Part shown: positions 38,641 to 50,763 of the stretch, piece after piece | How the letters are laid out: the number at the start of each line of letters is the position of its first letter | Numbering within the stretch: the stretch's first letter is position 1 | Source of the DNA: Rotaria sp. Silwood1 | Taxonomy: Eukaryota > Rotifera > Eurotatoria > Philodinida > Philodinidae | Direction of reading: 5' to 3' | Length of the DNA stretch: 64,000 nucleotides | Assembly: GCA_905250075.1 (NCBI GenBank) | Contig: CAJNOP010000001.1 | Coordinates: 338,553-402,552, forward strand | Program-made: the position numbers and the translations under genes | Notes under the pieces: generated by a model | Told to the model about the DNA's origin: nothing | Database searches by the model: none | The model's input: only the letters and a program-made list of their open reading frames with translations

Positions 38641-39892
38641 AATACTGTTTATTAATTTTTAATAAATTTACAAAGGCTTTTTTCTGATCTTCTTGTTACT
38701 TTCATCTGTTTTGCAGCTGATGTTTTTTTTTTCCTTCTCTTTTTTTTTTTGTCACGTTCTTCAAGTACTGTTAACGAGCATCTCTCTAGGCTGAAGATCG
38801 GCTGATGCATTACAATGCGCAAAGAGAAAAAAGAGGGTAAAATGTGTTCGTACATCGGTGCTTTTTTTGGTTTTGTAAAATAATACGAGAAGAAAAACAA
38901 GAAAAGAGAGAGAGAAAAAGAAAATATGAGGGTAGATAGTTGTGGCGACGACAACATCGGCGGCCTTTTCCTCTTTTTCTCTGTAGCTACGAATTGCCAT
39001 CGTCAGTATCACAAATAGCAAATAAATGTCAAAGAATCTAAGGTGAGTGGGTCAAAAGATTAGAGAATCGATAAATAATGTTGATGCTAGTAGTATTATA
39101 TATACATATATATTTTTTGCAAAAAGAACATATCGTGTTTTTTGTTTACTTTTTTTATTCAATATAATTTCAGGTAAAAACAAAACACATTCTTGTCAGT
39201 TCATTGATCATAAGGTTATAAAGAAAACAAGAGGTTTGATGTTTTCGATTTTTCTTTCACTATTTATTTAGTTTTTCTTCATAACTCGTCTCGTTCAATT
39301 ATTTTCGTGTTTTTTCCTATTAAAATTGATTTAGAAAATTAGTCATATTATAATTGAAAGGGTGATATGATAAAATTCGCACAGTCTTCGTTCTATATGA
39401 TTGAGATTCGTAGAACGCTCTGTTGATCGTGCATATTTTTGTATGCATATGTTCTCTTTACAGAATCATCATTATATTGTCTACAACAGGACGTATGTCT
39501 TGTTTCTCTCGGAGTTTTTTCTTTCTCATTCGCATTCTTCCCTTTTCTTGTCCTCGTCAAAAACAATCTCTTTTTTCGTTGTCTATCTGCCTGTCAATCG
39601 ACACAAACAATCGTAATCTACAGTTGTGAAATCATATTAGGTACTTATCGATAACCACATTTTTTGTAAGGAAAATGCATAACAAGTCGAAATTATTGAT
39701 TTGACATAGAAATTAGTCAATGATTCGAGTTTTCGATTCAATGAGAAATAGTTGGGAATAACCAATGTAAATGAAATAATAAGAAAGAAAGAAAGAAAAA
39801 AAGACCATTTTTTATATTAATGATGTATAAATAATGTTCTATTTGCAGCACATATACAATTTTTCTTATTTTAGTAGTACGTGGAACAAACA
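38641..39892. other. intergenic between IFT88 and the AXH gene
   Basis: Polypyrimidine and polypurine tracts and several short open frames without domains or splice partners. An acceptor-like TTTTAG at 39874 lies 18 bases before the next start codon. Nothing else is recognised. Confidence 0.5.
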
Positions 39893-40934
39893 ATGCGAAG
39901 TAGTTCGATAAGTGAAGATATACATATGGACCCTTCCACAGCAAATATGGCTAGTAAGATGACTGTCTCGTCGGCAACATTTGCTGTTGATCGCTCAAAT
40001 CCTAATTTAGTTTCATCCAATTTTTATTCAAGTCCACCACTTACTTCAACTAGTACTAGTTCAAATAATCGTTATTCCTATACTGACATGATATCACCAT
40101 CTTCCTCAACATCTTCATCAAATTATAATGATCTACTTCATACATGGCATTATCATAGATTTTTAACATCAACATTAACAGCTGATCATTTGTCAGATAG
40201 TTCTTCTAGTGATTATCACTCACATAATGGTTCTTTTCATCAGTATTATCCACATACATTACAGAATTCTTTGCATCAACAAACGCATGATGAAATTCTT
40301 TTAAAAAAATTTCATCGTGATACATTAGTTAATTTAGATACAGGTGAATTAAAAAATATTCAACATTTAACAAAGAATGACTTATTAAAAAGTGCAAAAC
40401 AAAGTCATAAATATTCAAGGTTAATATTATTGCTTTTTTAAATATTATATGTATTAATATATTTATTTATTTATTTATTTATTTATTTAGTCTTTTAGCA
40501 CGAGTAGATTATATTGGTTCGGTTGATAAATCAACTGGTAGAGTCGAATTACGTTTTTATATTGAAGATATTGGAAAAACAGTAATTTATTTTTATGAAT
40601 CAACGAAAACCAAAAGAATTATGAAATGTAATTTGTTTTTTTTTAGGCTTCTTGTTATGTTTTACAAGCTATACCATTTTTTGTTCATCAATATTCATGT
40701 TGGTCATCTATATCACCCGAACATACACATCGTCAATGTGGTTTAAAATGTCGTCAATTAGAATGTGGTGATATAATAATAGCTATAACTGAACAACAAA
40801 AGTCTTCATCATCATCGACAATAAATGATAAACCTGATTACAATCAATCGTCATCAACAAAATGTGTAGCTGGACGATACATGAATGGACAAATATCTTC
40901 ATCAAATAAACGTTATAAAGCATCTAATGAATAA
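39893..40934 (+). CDS. AXH-domain protein, ataxin-1-like
   Basis: Three exons: 39893-40419, 40491-40581, 40647-40934; in phase, 301 aa. The first 125 residues are Ser/Thr/Asn/His-rich and probably disordered. The AXH domain follows, starting at about residue 146: FHRDTLVNLDTGELKNIQHL, then LLKSAKQ, YIGSVDKSTGRVELRF, AIPFFVHQYSCWSSISPEHT and the conserved GLKCRQLECGDIIIAI. This is the fold of ataxin-1 and HBP1, used for protein-protein and RNA binding. There is no HMG box, which argues against HBP1, and no glutamine run, so ataxin-1-like is the better label. Likely nuclear transcriptional co-repressor (family knowledge). ATG 39893 was chosen because the codons before it adjoin a splice acceptor at 39874; an upstream coding exon is not excluded. 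Confidence 0.85.
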
Positions 40935-43195
40935 AAATTTTGAAACGGAGTAAAATATTTTCTTTTGCTTTCTTATTATTAGATGTGAAATTGAATCGCT
41001 TTTGTCATGTACTACGCTTGGACGCGTCTAAATGTCCTTTTATGATTTGCTCTAACGCACATACATATATATATAGATATATATATTTCTTATTTCTATT
41101 TCTCCTCTCTTAAAGAATAGTAAACAAGTTTCTATTTTCTATTGTATACCTTGATCCCTTCATAGACTAAGTATTTGTGTCCAAGATTTATTTATTTCTC
41201 ATATACCGGTGTCTTTGTTTTTGTTGTCTTTCTATTGTGAGTTTAATTTATCATCGATATTCATTTTATTCTCTTATAATATTCGTGTGATAAAGTCATC
41301 TGTCGCTGGTCTTTTAAACTTTCATTTTCTTTTGCTATTGATCTTATCTATATTGAAGAAGTAGAAAAAAAAACAAAGTATTTAGTTTAAACTAGTTAAT
41401 ATTATTGTTCTTATGAAATAAGTTAAAAATGTAATTTCACTTGTTGTATTTCTTTTCCTGTATTCATGTTTGAAGAAACAAATAAATGCTTTATATATTT
41501 GAAATAATGATGCAATCAGTAAAAATTTGAAAAACTTAGAAATAAGATAATTCCGTATAAGTATGAAATAAGATGAAAAAAAAATTTGGATAGAATTAAT
41601 TAGTTTTCGTCATTAGACTATTTTATATTGTTAGTTATTTATATTCCAATGCTTGAACATAGCTCATTATATATATATTTTTATTGCTAATGACATAGCA
41701 CCTTCAGATAGACAATATCAAGTTGTTTTCTATGATTAAATGATAAATGGTTGTCTTATTACGACAAGTTTGTATGTCAAGTAATTTAATACATGAATGC
41801 GTGAAAGATTTTCTTGAAAATTACACTTATAATTGCTTGAAAATATTGTTGTTGTCAGTTCATCTCTGTATCAACTGAATAAAGTTTATGCTCTTGCGAT
41901 CATTTTCTTTTGTATTGAATACATATTAAAATTCTCATGTACTTGAAAACTTAGTGTACTTTTTTTCTTTCTATTATGAAAATATTTTTCTTCTTATTAT
42001 GCTTTTATTATTTCAATGAAAAGAATTATAAAGTAAATTAGATTTCTTATTTTCATGTGTATATGTTTTCTAATCTACTTAGACTTAATTGTAACTTAAA
42101 TAAAATCGATTGAGTATATTTTTCATCTTAGAAACTTGTTAAATTCAATTGACACCGATGATATTTTTTATTATTGAAGAGAACTTTTTTGTTTTAAATT
42201 TTCTTCTTTGAAATGTTTGAAGAATTTCAATATTCTATTTTTATCTAAGTACTTGTATTTTTCTTTCAAATAACAAATCAAAAATTTATTACTTTTGATA
42301 GAAGAATGGATAATTTAACTCGAAGGTATTGGATATATCCGGGTCAAATGAAAGATCTTATCGGTAAACTAACATATTTAAATTAATGAACTCCTTATCA
42401 TCTGTACGGACGAAAATATTCCAATGGTAAAGAATTTATAATATGTGCAATGTGCTAACAAATAAAAATTTGACTAGAATTTCTTTTTTTGATCATAGTT
42501 GGATAGAGCTCGTCGAGTTGCACAAGCGAAAATGAATTGCAAATGCACAAAAAAATATTTTAAGAGACCAATATACACCTTTATTATTTTCAAATAAAGA
42601 AAAAGTAGATCGAAAATTCTGATTTTCGTCAAATTTATTTTTCTATATGAGAAACTTACATTTGTAATTTCAATGAGCTTTATTCAACCAAGATAAAAAA
42701 AGTAACATTAATGCTATTAAAATTTTCAATTATTGCCATACTCTATACGCTATAAATACTATTCAATCCGAATGTTTCAATCCGTTCATATCATAAGCAG
42801 CTTATATTTAAAGTTTGTTAGTTTGTTGGTGAGACTTTTAATTTGACCTGAATATGTGCAATGTTCTTAAGTTATAATAACACACTTTTCTATTGTTAGT
42901 TATTAAATACAAATTCTTATGACATTTTAGAAATATTTTGACAAATCTAAACTTAATTTGAATCATTGATATATGAATGTTCATGATAAGAAAGAAAGAA
43001 TAAACATTTATGGTGTATATATATTCAATTTTCGTTTGTTTTTATGTGCTTATCGGCAAAGAAAAAAGAAACTAAAAAAGCAACAATATCAAAATACAAA
43101 CGAAAAATGATGATGATGATGATGATGATGGTAATAATAGTTTATTTATTTTATTTTATTTTTCTTTTAATTGAGACAAATGATATTTAAATGTC
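40935..43195. other. intergenic, A/T-rich
   Basis: The 3' UTR of the AXH gene followed by about 2 kb in which I see no exon, RNA gene or clear repeat. Downstream of the L27a stop at its right end is a GAT microsatellite near 43108-43130. Confidence 0.5.
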
Positions 43196-43741
43196 TCATG
43201 CCAATAATACACAAGCACCGCCGGCAGCTTTTATTTTTTCTTCAGCTCGTCGTGAGAAAAATTTTGCCTTAACAATAAGTGGTTGTTTAGGTAAAAGACC
43301 TTTGCCTAACACCTTAAAATAACCTGATCGTACAACATTGACAACAGGTACAACAGTAGATTCGCCTTCAGTATATTTTTCTTGTGAACGTTGACTTAAT
43401 AATGACCATAAACGATCAAGATTAACAGATGGACACCATCGACGATTTTTAAGTTTATGAAATTCCCGTTGACCAACTTTACCAAAATAACCCGGATGAT
43501 ATTTATCAAATAATGTACGATGATGATGGAGACCACCAGCATTACCACGACCACCTGGATGTTTACGATGTTTACCAACACGACCATGACCATGTGAGAC
43601 ATTACCTTAAAGTATATGTTTGTTTGTTTTATTTTTTAGTAGAAAAATTTATTAAAATATTTAAATTAACATACCACGTAATTTGGTTTTTTTTGGTTTT
43701 TTATTTAATCGAGAATTGCGTGCTGAACCACGTGCTGCCAT
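43196..43741 (-). CDS. RPL27A: 60S ribosomal protein L27a (uL15)
   Basis: Two exons on the minus strand: 43741-43675 and 43605-43196; 158 aa. It shows [21 protein letters not shown], the LHHHR and [13 protein letters not shown] blocks, [19 protein letters not shown] and the C-terminus [20 protein letters not shown], all typical of animal uL15. Length is about ten residues over the human protein because of an Ala/Arg-rich N-terminal extension. It is part of the large ribosomal subunit. A polypyrimidine-AG acceptor ends at 43776, 34 bases before the ATG, so the message has a 5' UTR intron or a trans-spliced leader. The gene is divergent from RALBP1. Confidence 0.97.
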
Positions 43742-44518
43742 TTTGTTGTTGCAAGAGAACTAGTAGACGTATAATCTGAAAATAAAATTTTAATTTTTTC
43801 TTTCTTTTCAATGATAGATTCTGATATCCTTATTAAACTATGTTATGTCTCGTGCTATAAAATATCATTTCCATTACCTAATAGAAAGAAAAAAGTTTAA
43901 ATTATTTTACTCATAATCGATTTTTATATGGAAAGGAATAAAGATTTAGAAAAAAACATAAGAATAGTTAGTAATGAACGAATCGATAATGAATTTAAGT
44001 TTTTACGAAAAAAAAAAAAACATGGACATCAATAAATACAACAACCAACCAACATTGAATAGACCAATCAAAATCTAATCATTCGTCCATAAGGTCCTTT
44101 TTTTTAGAAATTTATATTTATAAAAAAAATTCCATAGGAAAATTTTTTCTATTAAAATTTGAAAATAAAAAAATATGAATGAACTAAGCTTCTAGTGAAA
44201 TATCAAACAGCGACATTTTATTTTATTGGCTATCAAACAATAATAACCATTTTTGCTATTTACTTGGAACCTAGCGCTACCTAACCGAGAAATATTTCTT
44301 GTTTACGAACTGTTTCCTAACAATTTTTTTTATTATCTATTCATAGTTAATAATAATTGGCAAAGTTGATTTGTAAATAATTCTTATCTATAATATTGTT
44401 TTAATAGTAATGCTTTTCATTGAGATATAGTATATTTTTAATTTCTCTTATTATGTTGAATCTATCAATATATTTGATATCAATGAAAACTATTTTTAGA
44501 TTTTTCTATTTAATAAAT
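43742..44518. promoter_or_regulatory. shared upstream region of RPL27A and RALBP1
   Basis: A 777-base A/T-rich interval between two divergent start codons, with acceptor-like sites near each (43776 for the minus gene, 44499 for the plus gene). It must hold both promoters; no defined motif is recognised. Confidence 0.5.
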
Positions 44519-47500
44519 ATGAGTGCATTATCAGATGATCGTGATCCAACAGAAGGTTTGTTATTTAAATATATGAATTTTTTATCTTCTCAAAGTATAA
44601 AATTTCTTAGGTGAAGATGAACGTGATCGTAAACGAAAATTATTTTCAACAAAAACAAATCCATCGAAAGAAAAAAGTAGTACATTATTAATTAATAATG
44701 AAACAAATGAAGAATCTTTAACAACTGCACAAGATTTTAAAAGTCTTTTAAGACCAAAGAAAAAAAATGGTTTTAAATTAATTAAAACAAAAACTAAAGT
44801 GACATCAGAACAAAAAGAAAGACGATCAAGTAAAATATTTCTTAAAAAATTATTTAGAGAAATATTAAACTGTTTTCTTTTAGGTTTAAAAGATGAAAAA
44901 CGAAAATCAAAAGCAAATCGTGATAGTGTTGCAAGTACAGCTGGTTAGTTAAAACTCTATTGACAAAAATAAAAGTTTTTGACTAGATGATTATAAAAAA
45001 AAGTATTACAGGTCAAAGTTCATTTCGTACACTAAGATCAATATGCTAGATACATATATCTACTTGATTTATCAATGATTAGAATATTAATTTGATAGAG
45101 AGATTGTGCATTGTTGATGTAAATACTGACAACAAGTCACCAACATAGAAATCACTCGAGCGATTATAATAGCTTTCTGTCATGAGACAAGGTTTTTTCA
45201 TTCATGTTCCTTTTCTAGGTGTTTTCGACTCGGTGTGGGGGGGGGGGGGGGTGGTTCACAGGTATCCGTTACATCCTCTCTTGCTAGCTACAATTCTGCA
45301 CTTGTGTAAGTGTGCATTGAGTCGAAAATCAATAAACTAAAATAACATAGTCGTAATCTAGTTGAAAAATCAAATCAAATGTTTAAATTATACATAATCA
45401 AGTGTTTTTTATATAAATTTTTCATTAGAATATCTTGTACTCAATGTACCGATGTTTAGTCTTTGAACAACAGACAGAATGGCTACGATAGGATGACTTC
45501 CTGTTGCTGAGTGACATTCATCAAAGGTTTGATTTTTTTGTTTTGTTTTTAGTAAAACTTTCAAAATTGAAGTACGCTCAATATAGATTTCGAACATTTT
45601 TGTTGTACTGTTTAGACTCTTCGTTGATGAGGTTTTATTCACATTTGTGAGTCTAAAAAATTCATCAAAGTACATAAAAGTATGAAATAAATGATTCCTC
45701 TTTGAATATCTAGAGTTTCAGGACAAAATTCAGATATTTCTTCCTTACCGGAACTTCATGCAGTCTTTTTTTTTCTATCCTATTCAATAGAATCTTGCTT
45801 TGAAATTTTATTCAGAATTACAAGTAGACGAAGCATTCTTATAGTCATAGAACGTGATTATCAGAATGCGTTTTCATAGATAGAAAAAGTACAAGTTCTT
45901 GTTAATGAAGTTTTTCATTCATAAACTACATGTTAAGATAATCAATGTGTTTTCATATTTGGAAAAAAAAACTATCTTATAAAATTTCTTCTAGGTTTAG
46001 TTGAACAACTTCGTCTTATAATGGGTTTATCATTAGAAGAAGCAACTAAACATAATCCATTACAAAATGATGATCTTGCTGTACCACGATTTTTAGTCGA
46101 TTGTATTAATATTATTGAACAAGGTATATATTTGAATCTATTTGTTTGCCTTATTTATTTATTTCTTATATATATACATATAAAAGCTCATCCACAAGAT
46201 AGTGTTTATCGACAAGAACCAGTAAAAATCAAACAACCAGCTGATCTTGAGAATGCTTTAAAACAACCATTAACACCAGTATTTGCTGTTAGTTTACTTA
46301 AACGTTTTCTTAAAGAATTACCCGAACAATTAATACCAACAGAATTAAATAGTGCAATATTTAAAATTATTAATGATCCAAGTAATTAAAAACAAAATGC
46401 TTTTTTTTTCTTGATAAATATTTCATAAGAGATTTTTTCTTTTTTTGTTAGATCCTGATTTAAATCGATTTATTGAAATTCGAAATCTTATACAAAAATT
46501 TCCTAAATCAAATCGAGATACAATGCGTTTATTATTTCTACATTTTCATGATATAATACATCAATCACATACAATGTCACCAACTCAAACATCATCATCA
46601 AAAAGTAGTGAATCATCATTTATACCTGTTACTATAGCAACATTAATTAAAAGTAAAGAACGTACGATTAAATATTTAATTCAACATGCAACAGATATTT
46701 TCGAACGACCACAAACATCATCGACATCTCGGTATATTTTTTTTAATAAATTTTAAAAAAAAAGAATTATAAATTTTTTGTTTATTTAGAGTATCATTAA
46801 TTAAAAATGTTTCACGTTCTTCACTTCATTCTGAAACAATTGAGTAAATATATATATATATATATATGTAATGAATTAGAATTAATCGAAGATTTTTCTT
46901 TTTTTTTGTTATTCAGAGAATTAGAAGCCGAATTAGTTAAACAAGAAGCATTATTAAATAAAATGCATGAAGAAATGCAAAAATCTCAACCGTCTTCATC
47001 AACATATGGAACAACGACACCAACAAATATCGATAAAGATAAAGAAGAACAATTATGGACTCAACAAAGACTTGTTACAGCACTTAAACGAAAGGTATTT
47101 CAACAAAAAAAAATAAAAAATAAATGATTTCTTACAATACATGTTCTATTCGTATTGTTGAAAAAAAAATTATCAATTTGGATTTGTAGTTAAATAAAAC
47201 AACATAAGTAATATACCGAGAAAATCTCAGTGATAACTATCGGAACCAAATAAACTTTGGAAAACCAAAATTTGTCATATTTAGAGAGATATGTGAAGCC
47301 AACTTTTATTTTTGTTCCTAATCATTGTATGAGATTCATAGAGAATTGTCTAACTATTACAGCCTACAGTAATAGTTTTAAATCGTTTGATATCATTGAT
47401 GGAAAGTCTCGAACATATTTCTGTACTAGAATTGATAGTATGACGTTAACATACACTTACGGAAGTGAATAATAATAGTTAATATTTTTCCGATAAACAA

Positions 47501-49187
47501 TTATTTTATTCTAACTTCAATTAGTAATGAAATATTTTTGATAATATCCTAATCTTCTATTCGGTTTTCCCTATTTACAGATTAAACAAGAAACTCGTCG
47601 TTTACAACAGAATCGTCTCTCATCATTTCTTGAACATTCAGCATCGACGGCTGCTAGTGTATCTGTTCCGGAATCAAGTAATTATTTATTATCAATATAA
47701 AGGAAAACAAATAATTTGATTTGTTTCTTTCTTTCTTTTCTTTTCTTTTAGCTTCATCTCATCAACCAGAAGTTATTTTAATTGTTAATAAACGAGAAGA
47801 AACATCAAAAACTCAACAAATACCTGGATCAAACGAGGAAATTCCTAAAGTATCAACTGTTCCAATAAGTCCAAAACCTATTCGACAACGTGAACAAAGT
47901 GGTGTCGAAACTGATGATGATGAATTACTTGGACAAATACAAAAAATTTTTGAGAATAATGCTGGTATAGCAGAAGAAGAATTATTAAGGGAAAAAATTA
48001 CTGAAGCTCGTCTTCTTGCTCGATGTAAAATTTTCTTTTCATTAAATATATTTTGTTGTTATTTTTTGTTTTAAATAGTAAAAACAATTTATAAATTATT
48101 TATGAATGAAAAAGAAAATTTAACAAAATTAGAACATCTAATGAATGAAAAATCATCAGATGTATCTATTGTAACTCCAACAACGGCAATAACATCAGAA
48201 AATGATTTATCATCTAATCAAACTGTAGATATTTTACAAGAACTATTAAATACAATTAAACAAAATAATCAATTAGAGGTATTAGATAATGTTTAATTAA
48301 TAATTATTCATGAACTTTATTTCTCTTGTTTGAAAATTTATCAAAATAAGTTTATTAAACAGAAAAAAAATGCATTAAGATGATCTGTATAGTGAAATTG
48401 TGATATTCAAAGATTTCAATTCACAGACTTTTGAGTGATATTTTAACTAACAAGAAATTTGTTTCTGATAACGAAGAAACTTCTTCATAGGTCAAAACCT
48501 TTTTCGACTGAGACAATTTTTACTGGACGAGTAATAAAAAATTCTAGAATGATTTGGTTTTCGGAGCCTTTGTTCTTGAGATGCAGAAATTTTTACTGAA
48601 CTTGTCAACAAAAAATTTATGGTCACGTGAAAAAAATAGATTTTCGACTTCAAATATTGCACAAAAAATTTTCTCAATAAAATTTGGCTCATTGAGCAAG
48701 TTGCAACTTTCCTGGTATTTCCTATCTTCAGATATAAAATATTTGAAATTTTCTCCTGTATAAAATCAAACCATTCTAGACTTTTTATTTGCTTCTTAAC
48801 ACATTAAATTAACACTGTCTTAGTCGAAAAACGATTTAATATTTGGAGATGTTTCTTCGTCAGTTCAATAGCTTCGTAAATACAATAGATTTCGATGAAG
48901 AAAGCTTCTGATAAGTCTTCGGTTTAATTTTTAAGAAAAGTTTATTTTAATAGAAAATATTTTTTAATCTTAACATTATTTTCATTGCTTTTTTCTTTGT
49001 TTTCTAGACGAAAATCGAAGCAATTAAACGAAATATTGATAATGAAAATGAACGTATTGAAGAATTGTGTATTGAATTACGTTTTGGAAGATTGTCTAGC
49101 AAAGTTCATCTTCAAAATAATACAAATTCCTCACAATCACCATCAAATCAATCTGCTGCTACACTTGTTCAAGTGACTAAATTATAA
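44519..49187 (+). CDS. RALBP1: RalA-binding protein 1 homologue (RhoGAP)
   Basis: Twelve exons: 44519-44555, 44611-44829, 44884-44943, 45995-46123, 46187-46381, 46452-46731, 46790-46843, 46917-47094, 47581-47677, 47752-48024, 48079-48278, 49008-49187; in phase, 633 aa (human 655). After a basic Lys/Arg-rich N-terminus, a RhoGAP domain spans about residues 108-270: GLSLEEATKHN, VPRFLVDCINIIEQ, VYRQ and AVSLLKRFLKELPEQL. A coiled region follows with ELEAELVKQEALL and EEQLWTQQRLVTALKRK, which matches the Ral-binding region of RALBP1, then another acidic coil. The family is a Ral effector that acts on Cdc42/Rac and in endocytosis. The arginine-finger Arg is kept but the loop reads VYRQEP rather than the usual IYRVSG. 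The ATG follows an acceptor-like AG at 44499. Introns 3 (1.05 kb) and 11 (0.73 kb) are large and carry repeats. Confidence 0.92.
45109..45175. repeat. segment in RALBP1 intron 3 similar to FAM47 intron 8
   Basis: The sequence around GATGTAAATACTGACAACAA resembles 30125-30180 (AATGTAAATATTGATAGCGA). The same intron also contains GTCGAAAATC-type motifs (about 45224 and 45320) like the ends of the foldback elements. Confidence 0.45.
45237..45251. repeat. poly-G tract, 15 bases
   Basis: Fifteen consecutive G on the + strand in RALBP1 intron 3, unusual in this A/T-rich sequence. Confidence 0.9.
48478..48865. repeat. foldback element in RALBP1 intron 11
   Basis: The left part, with TTCTAGAATGATTTGG near 48541-48558, pairs with CAAACCATTCTAGAC near 48768-48782. 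The outer flanks also pair: TCGACTGAGACAA with CTGTCTTAGTCGAA. The left arm is recognisably similar to the left arm of the FAM47 intron element (30325-30416), so both belong to one repeat family. No coding frame. Confidence 0.65.
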
Positions 49188-49580
49188 CATCTTGTGAATA
49201 TATAGCACTTGAAAAATAGTAATCAACATAAATATAAAAGTGCTTATTTTAACTCCAAATCAATTTTTGTTGTTTTTTTTTTCTTTTGTTTCTTAACCAG
49301 AATCGTTTAGGTTTCCACTATGAAAGTCTATTTTTCGTGTATGTTTAACTTTGTATAGAAAACAAGAAAAAAACAGAAAAGAAAGTTGCTGTTGTTTTTT
49401 TTCTCTTTTGACTGTTAGTCACTTTTCTTTATTTATATAAGTATATATATATGTACGATATGTATGTATATATTTAGTGTAATCGGGTATATTTACATTT
49501 TTTGTCTTTTGTTTTTTTTTTGGGAAAGGTAAATAAAAGTATTTCTATCTTATACATATATATGAAAAAATATATTCTAG
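49188..49580. other. intergenic between RALBP1 and BOLA3
   Basis: RALBP1 3' UTR, T-rich tracts, an AATAAA at about 49531, and a TTCTAG acceptor ending exactly at the base before the BOLA3 ATG. Confidence 0.55.
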
Positions 49581-50688
49581 ATGATTGCAGCATTTCTTAA
49601 TCGTTTTCGTTTTTCAAATTTAATTAGAAATCAAACTACTCTCAATCTATTTCGATATAGTAATATTAATGCATCATCATCATCATCAAAGACAGAGGAT
49701 GAAATGAAATTAAATGATATTTTAAAAAAACGTTTTCCTAATGCTCGTCTTATTGATGTTAAAGATACTTCAGGTAAATATATGATTTATTTTATTAAAA
49801 AAATTAAAATTTTACAAACGAAAAAAGATATGTTTGTAAGAACTTAAAAAGAAATCTGGGTCTATTACATACAATATTGAAGTCTATTTGAGCTAAGAGA
49901 AAATTTTAATAACTTCAATAGGTACAAAAAAGAAGAAGAAGATGATGAGTAGCATCAATAAAAAAAGTATGAGAATTGAATAATTGATATGAACTTTGAT
50001 AGTTAGAGGAACTCCGTTACATACTTATGTTCAACTTGATGCCAAAAGATATGTATTATTATGAAAATCAAACAAGAATTTTACTCAGATATAAATGAGA
50101 CAGCCATTCCAAACCCAATAAACATAGATAAATTTATGCTGATGCTCAAAAGTGTTTTAACTGTTAGGATCAATTCTCAACTAGATGAAGTCACTAATTT
50201 GAAATTCAAGACATATCAGTGTGTTAATAAAGAAAACCTCATTTATTGAGCTAGAATAGTATATCAAAAAAGAGCTTATTATAAATACATCTAATCTTAT
50301 CATATAATTCTTTTGCATAGAAAAAAATAAGTCATTATGTATATATATAATCCTAACATAAATTTAGTATTAACAATAATTACAAACTTCATTTTGACTA
50401 TATATATCATAAAAGGTAATTTTAAAGAATTAATGATGAAAAATAACAATTACAAAACTAAAGATTCGATTTTATCAATAATTTTGTTTTTTTTTTCTAT
50501 TATGCTTTTTTTTTGTAGCTGGTTGTGGTGCAAGTTTTGAAGTAATTGTCGTAAGTGATGAATTTGCCAATATGCGTATGGTTAATCAACATCGTTTAGT
50601 ATCTGAAGCACTTAATAAACAATTACGAAATATTCATGCAATTCGAATATTTACTGGAACAAATGAAAAAGAATTCGTGGATTCCTGA
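49581..50688 (+). CDS. BOLA3: BolA-like protein 3, mitochondrial Fe-S factor
   Basis: Two exons: 49581-49773 and 50519-50688; 120 aa. The first 35 residues are Arg/Asn/Phe-rich without acidic residues and fit a mitochondrial targeting peptide. The BolA domain follows: MKLNDILKKRFPNARLIDVKD, GCGASFEVIV with the Cys expected in BOLA3, NQHRLVSEALNKQL with the invariant His, and IHAIRIFTG. BOLA3 helps deliver 4Fe-4S clusters with GLRX5 and NFU1 in mitochondria (family knowledge). The start codon directly follows an AG acceptor at 49580, so the 5' UTR must come from elsewhere. The 745-nt intron has no recognised content. Confidence 0.93.
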
Positions 50689-50763
50689 TGTATATATATC
50701 TATTCGGATTTTTTTAAATATCAACAAATAAAAAACTAATCTTTTTGTTTTCCGTATAAGTTA

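Noticed and set aside
42300..42560. Short frames such as MDNLTRRYWIYPGQMKDLIG
   Set aside because: Too short, with no flanking exon that continues the frame and no recognisable similarity.
43396..43779. Asp/His/Tyr-rich frames over RPL27A
   Set aside because: Out-of-frame readings of the strongly conserved L27a exons.
45012..45050. Acceptor-bounded piece (GQSSFRTLRSIC) as RALBP1 exon 4
   Set aside because: It runs into a stop after 12 codons with no donor before it; the acceptor at 45994 continues directly into the RhoGAP domain.
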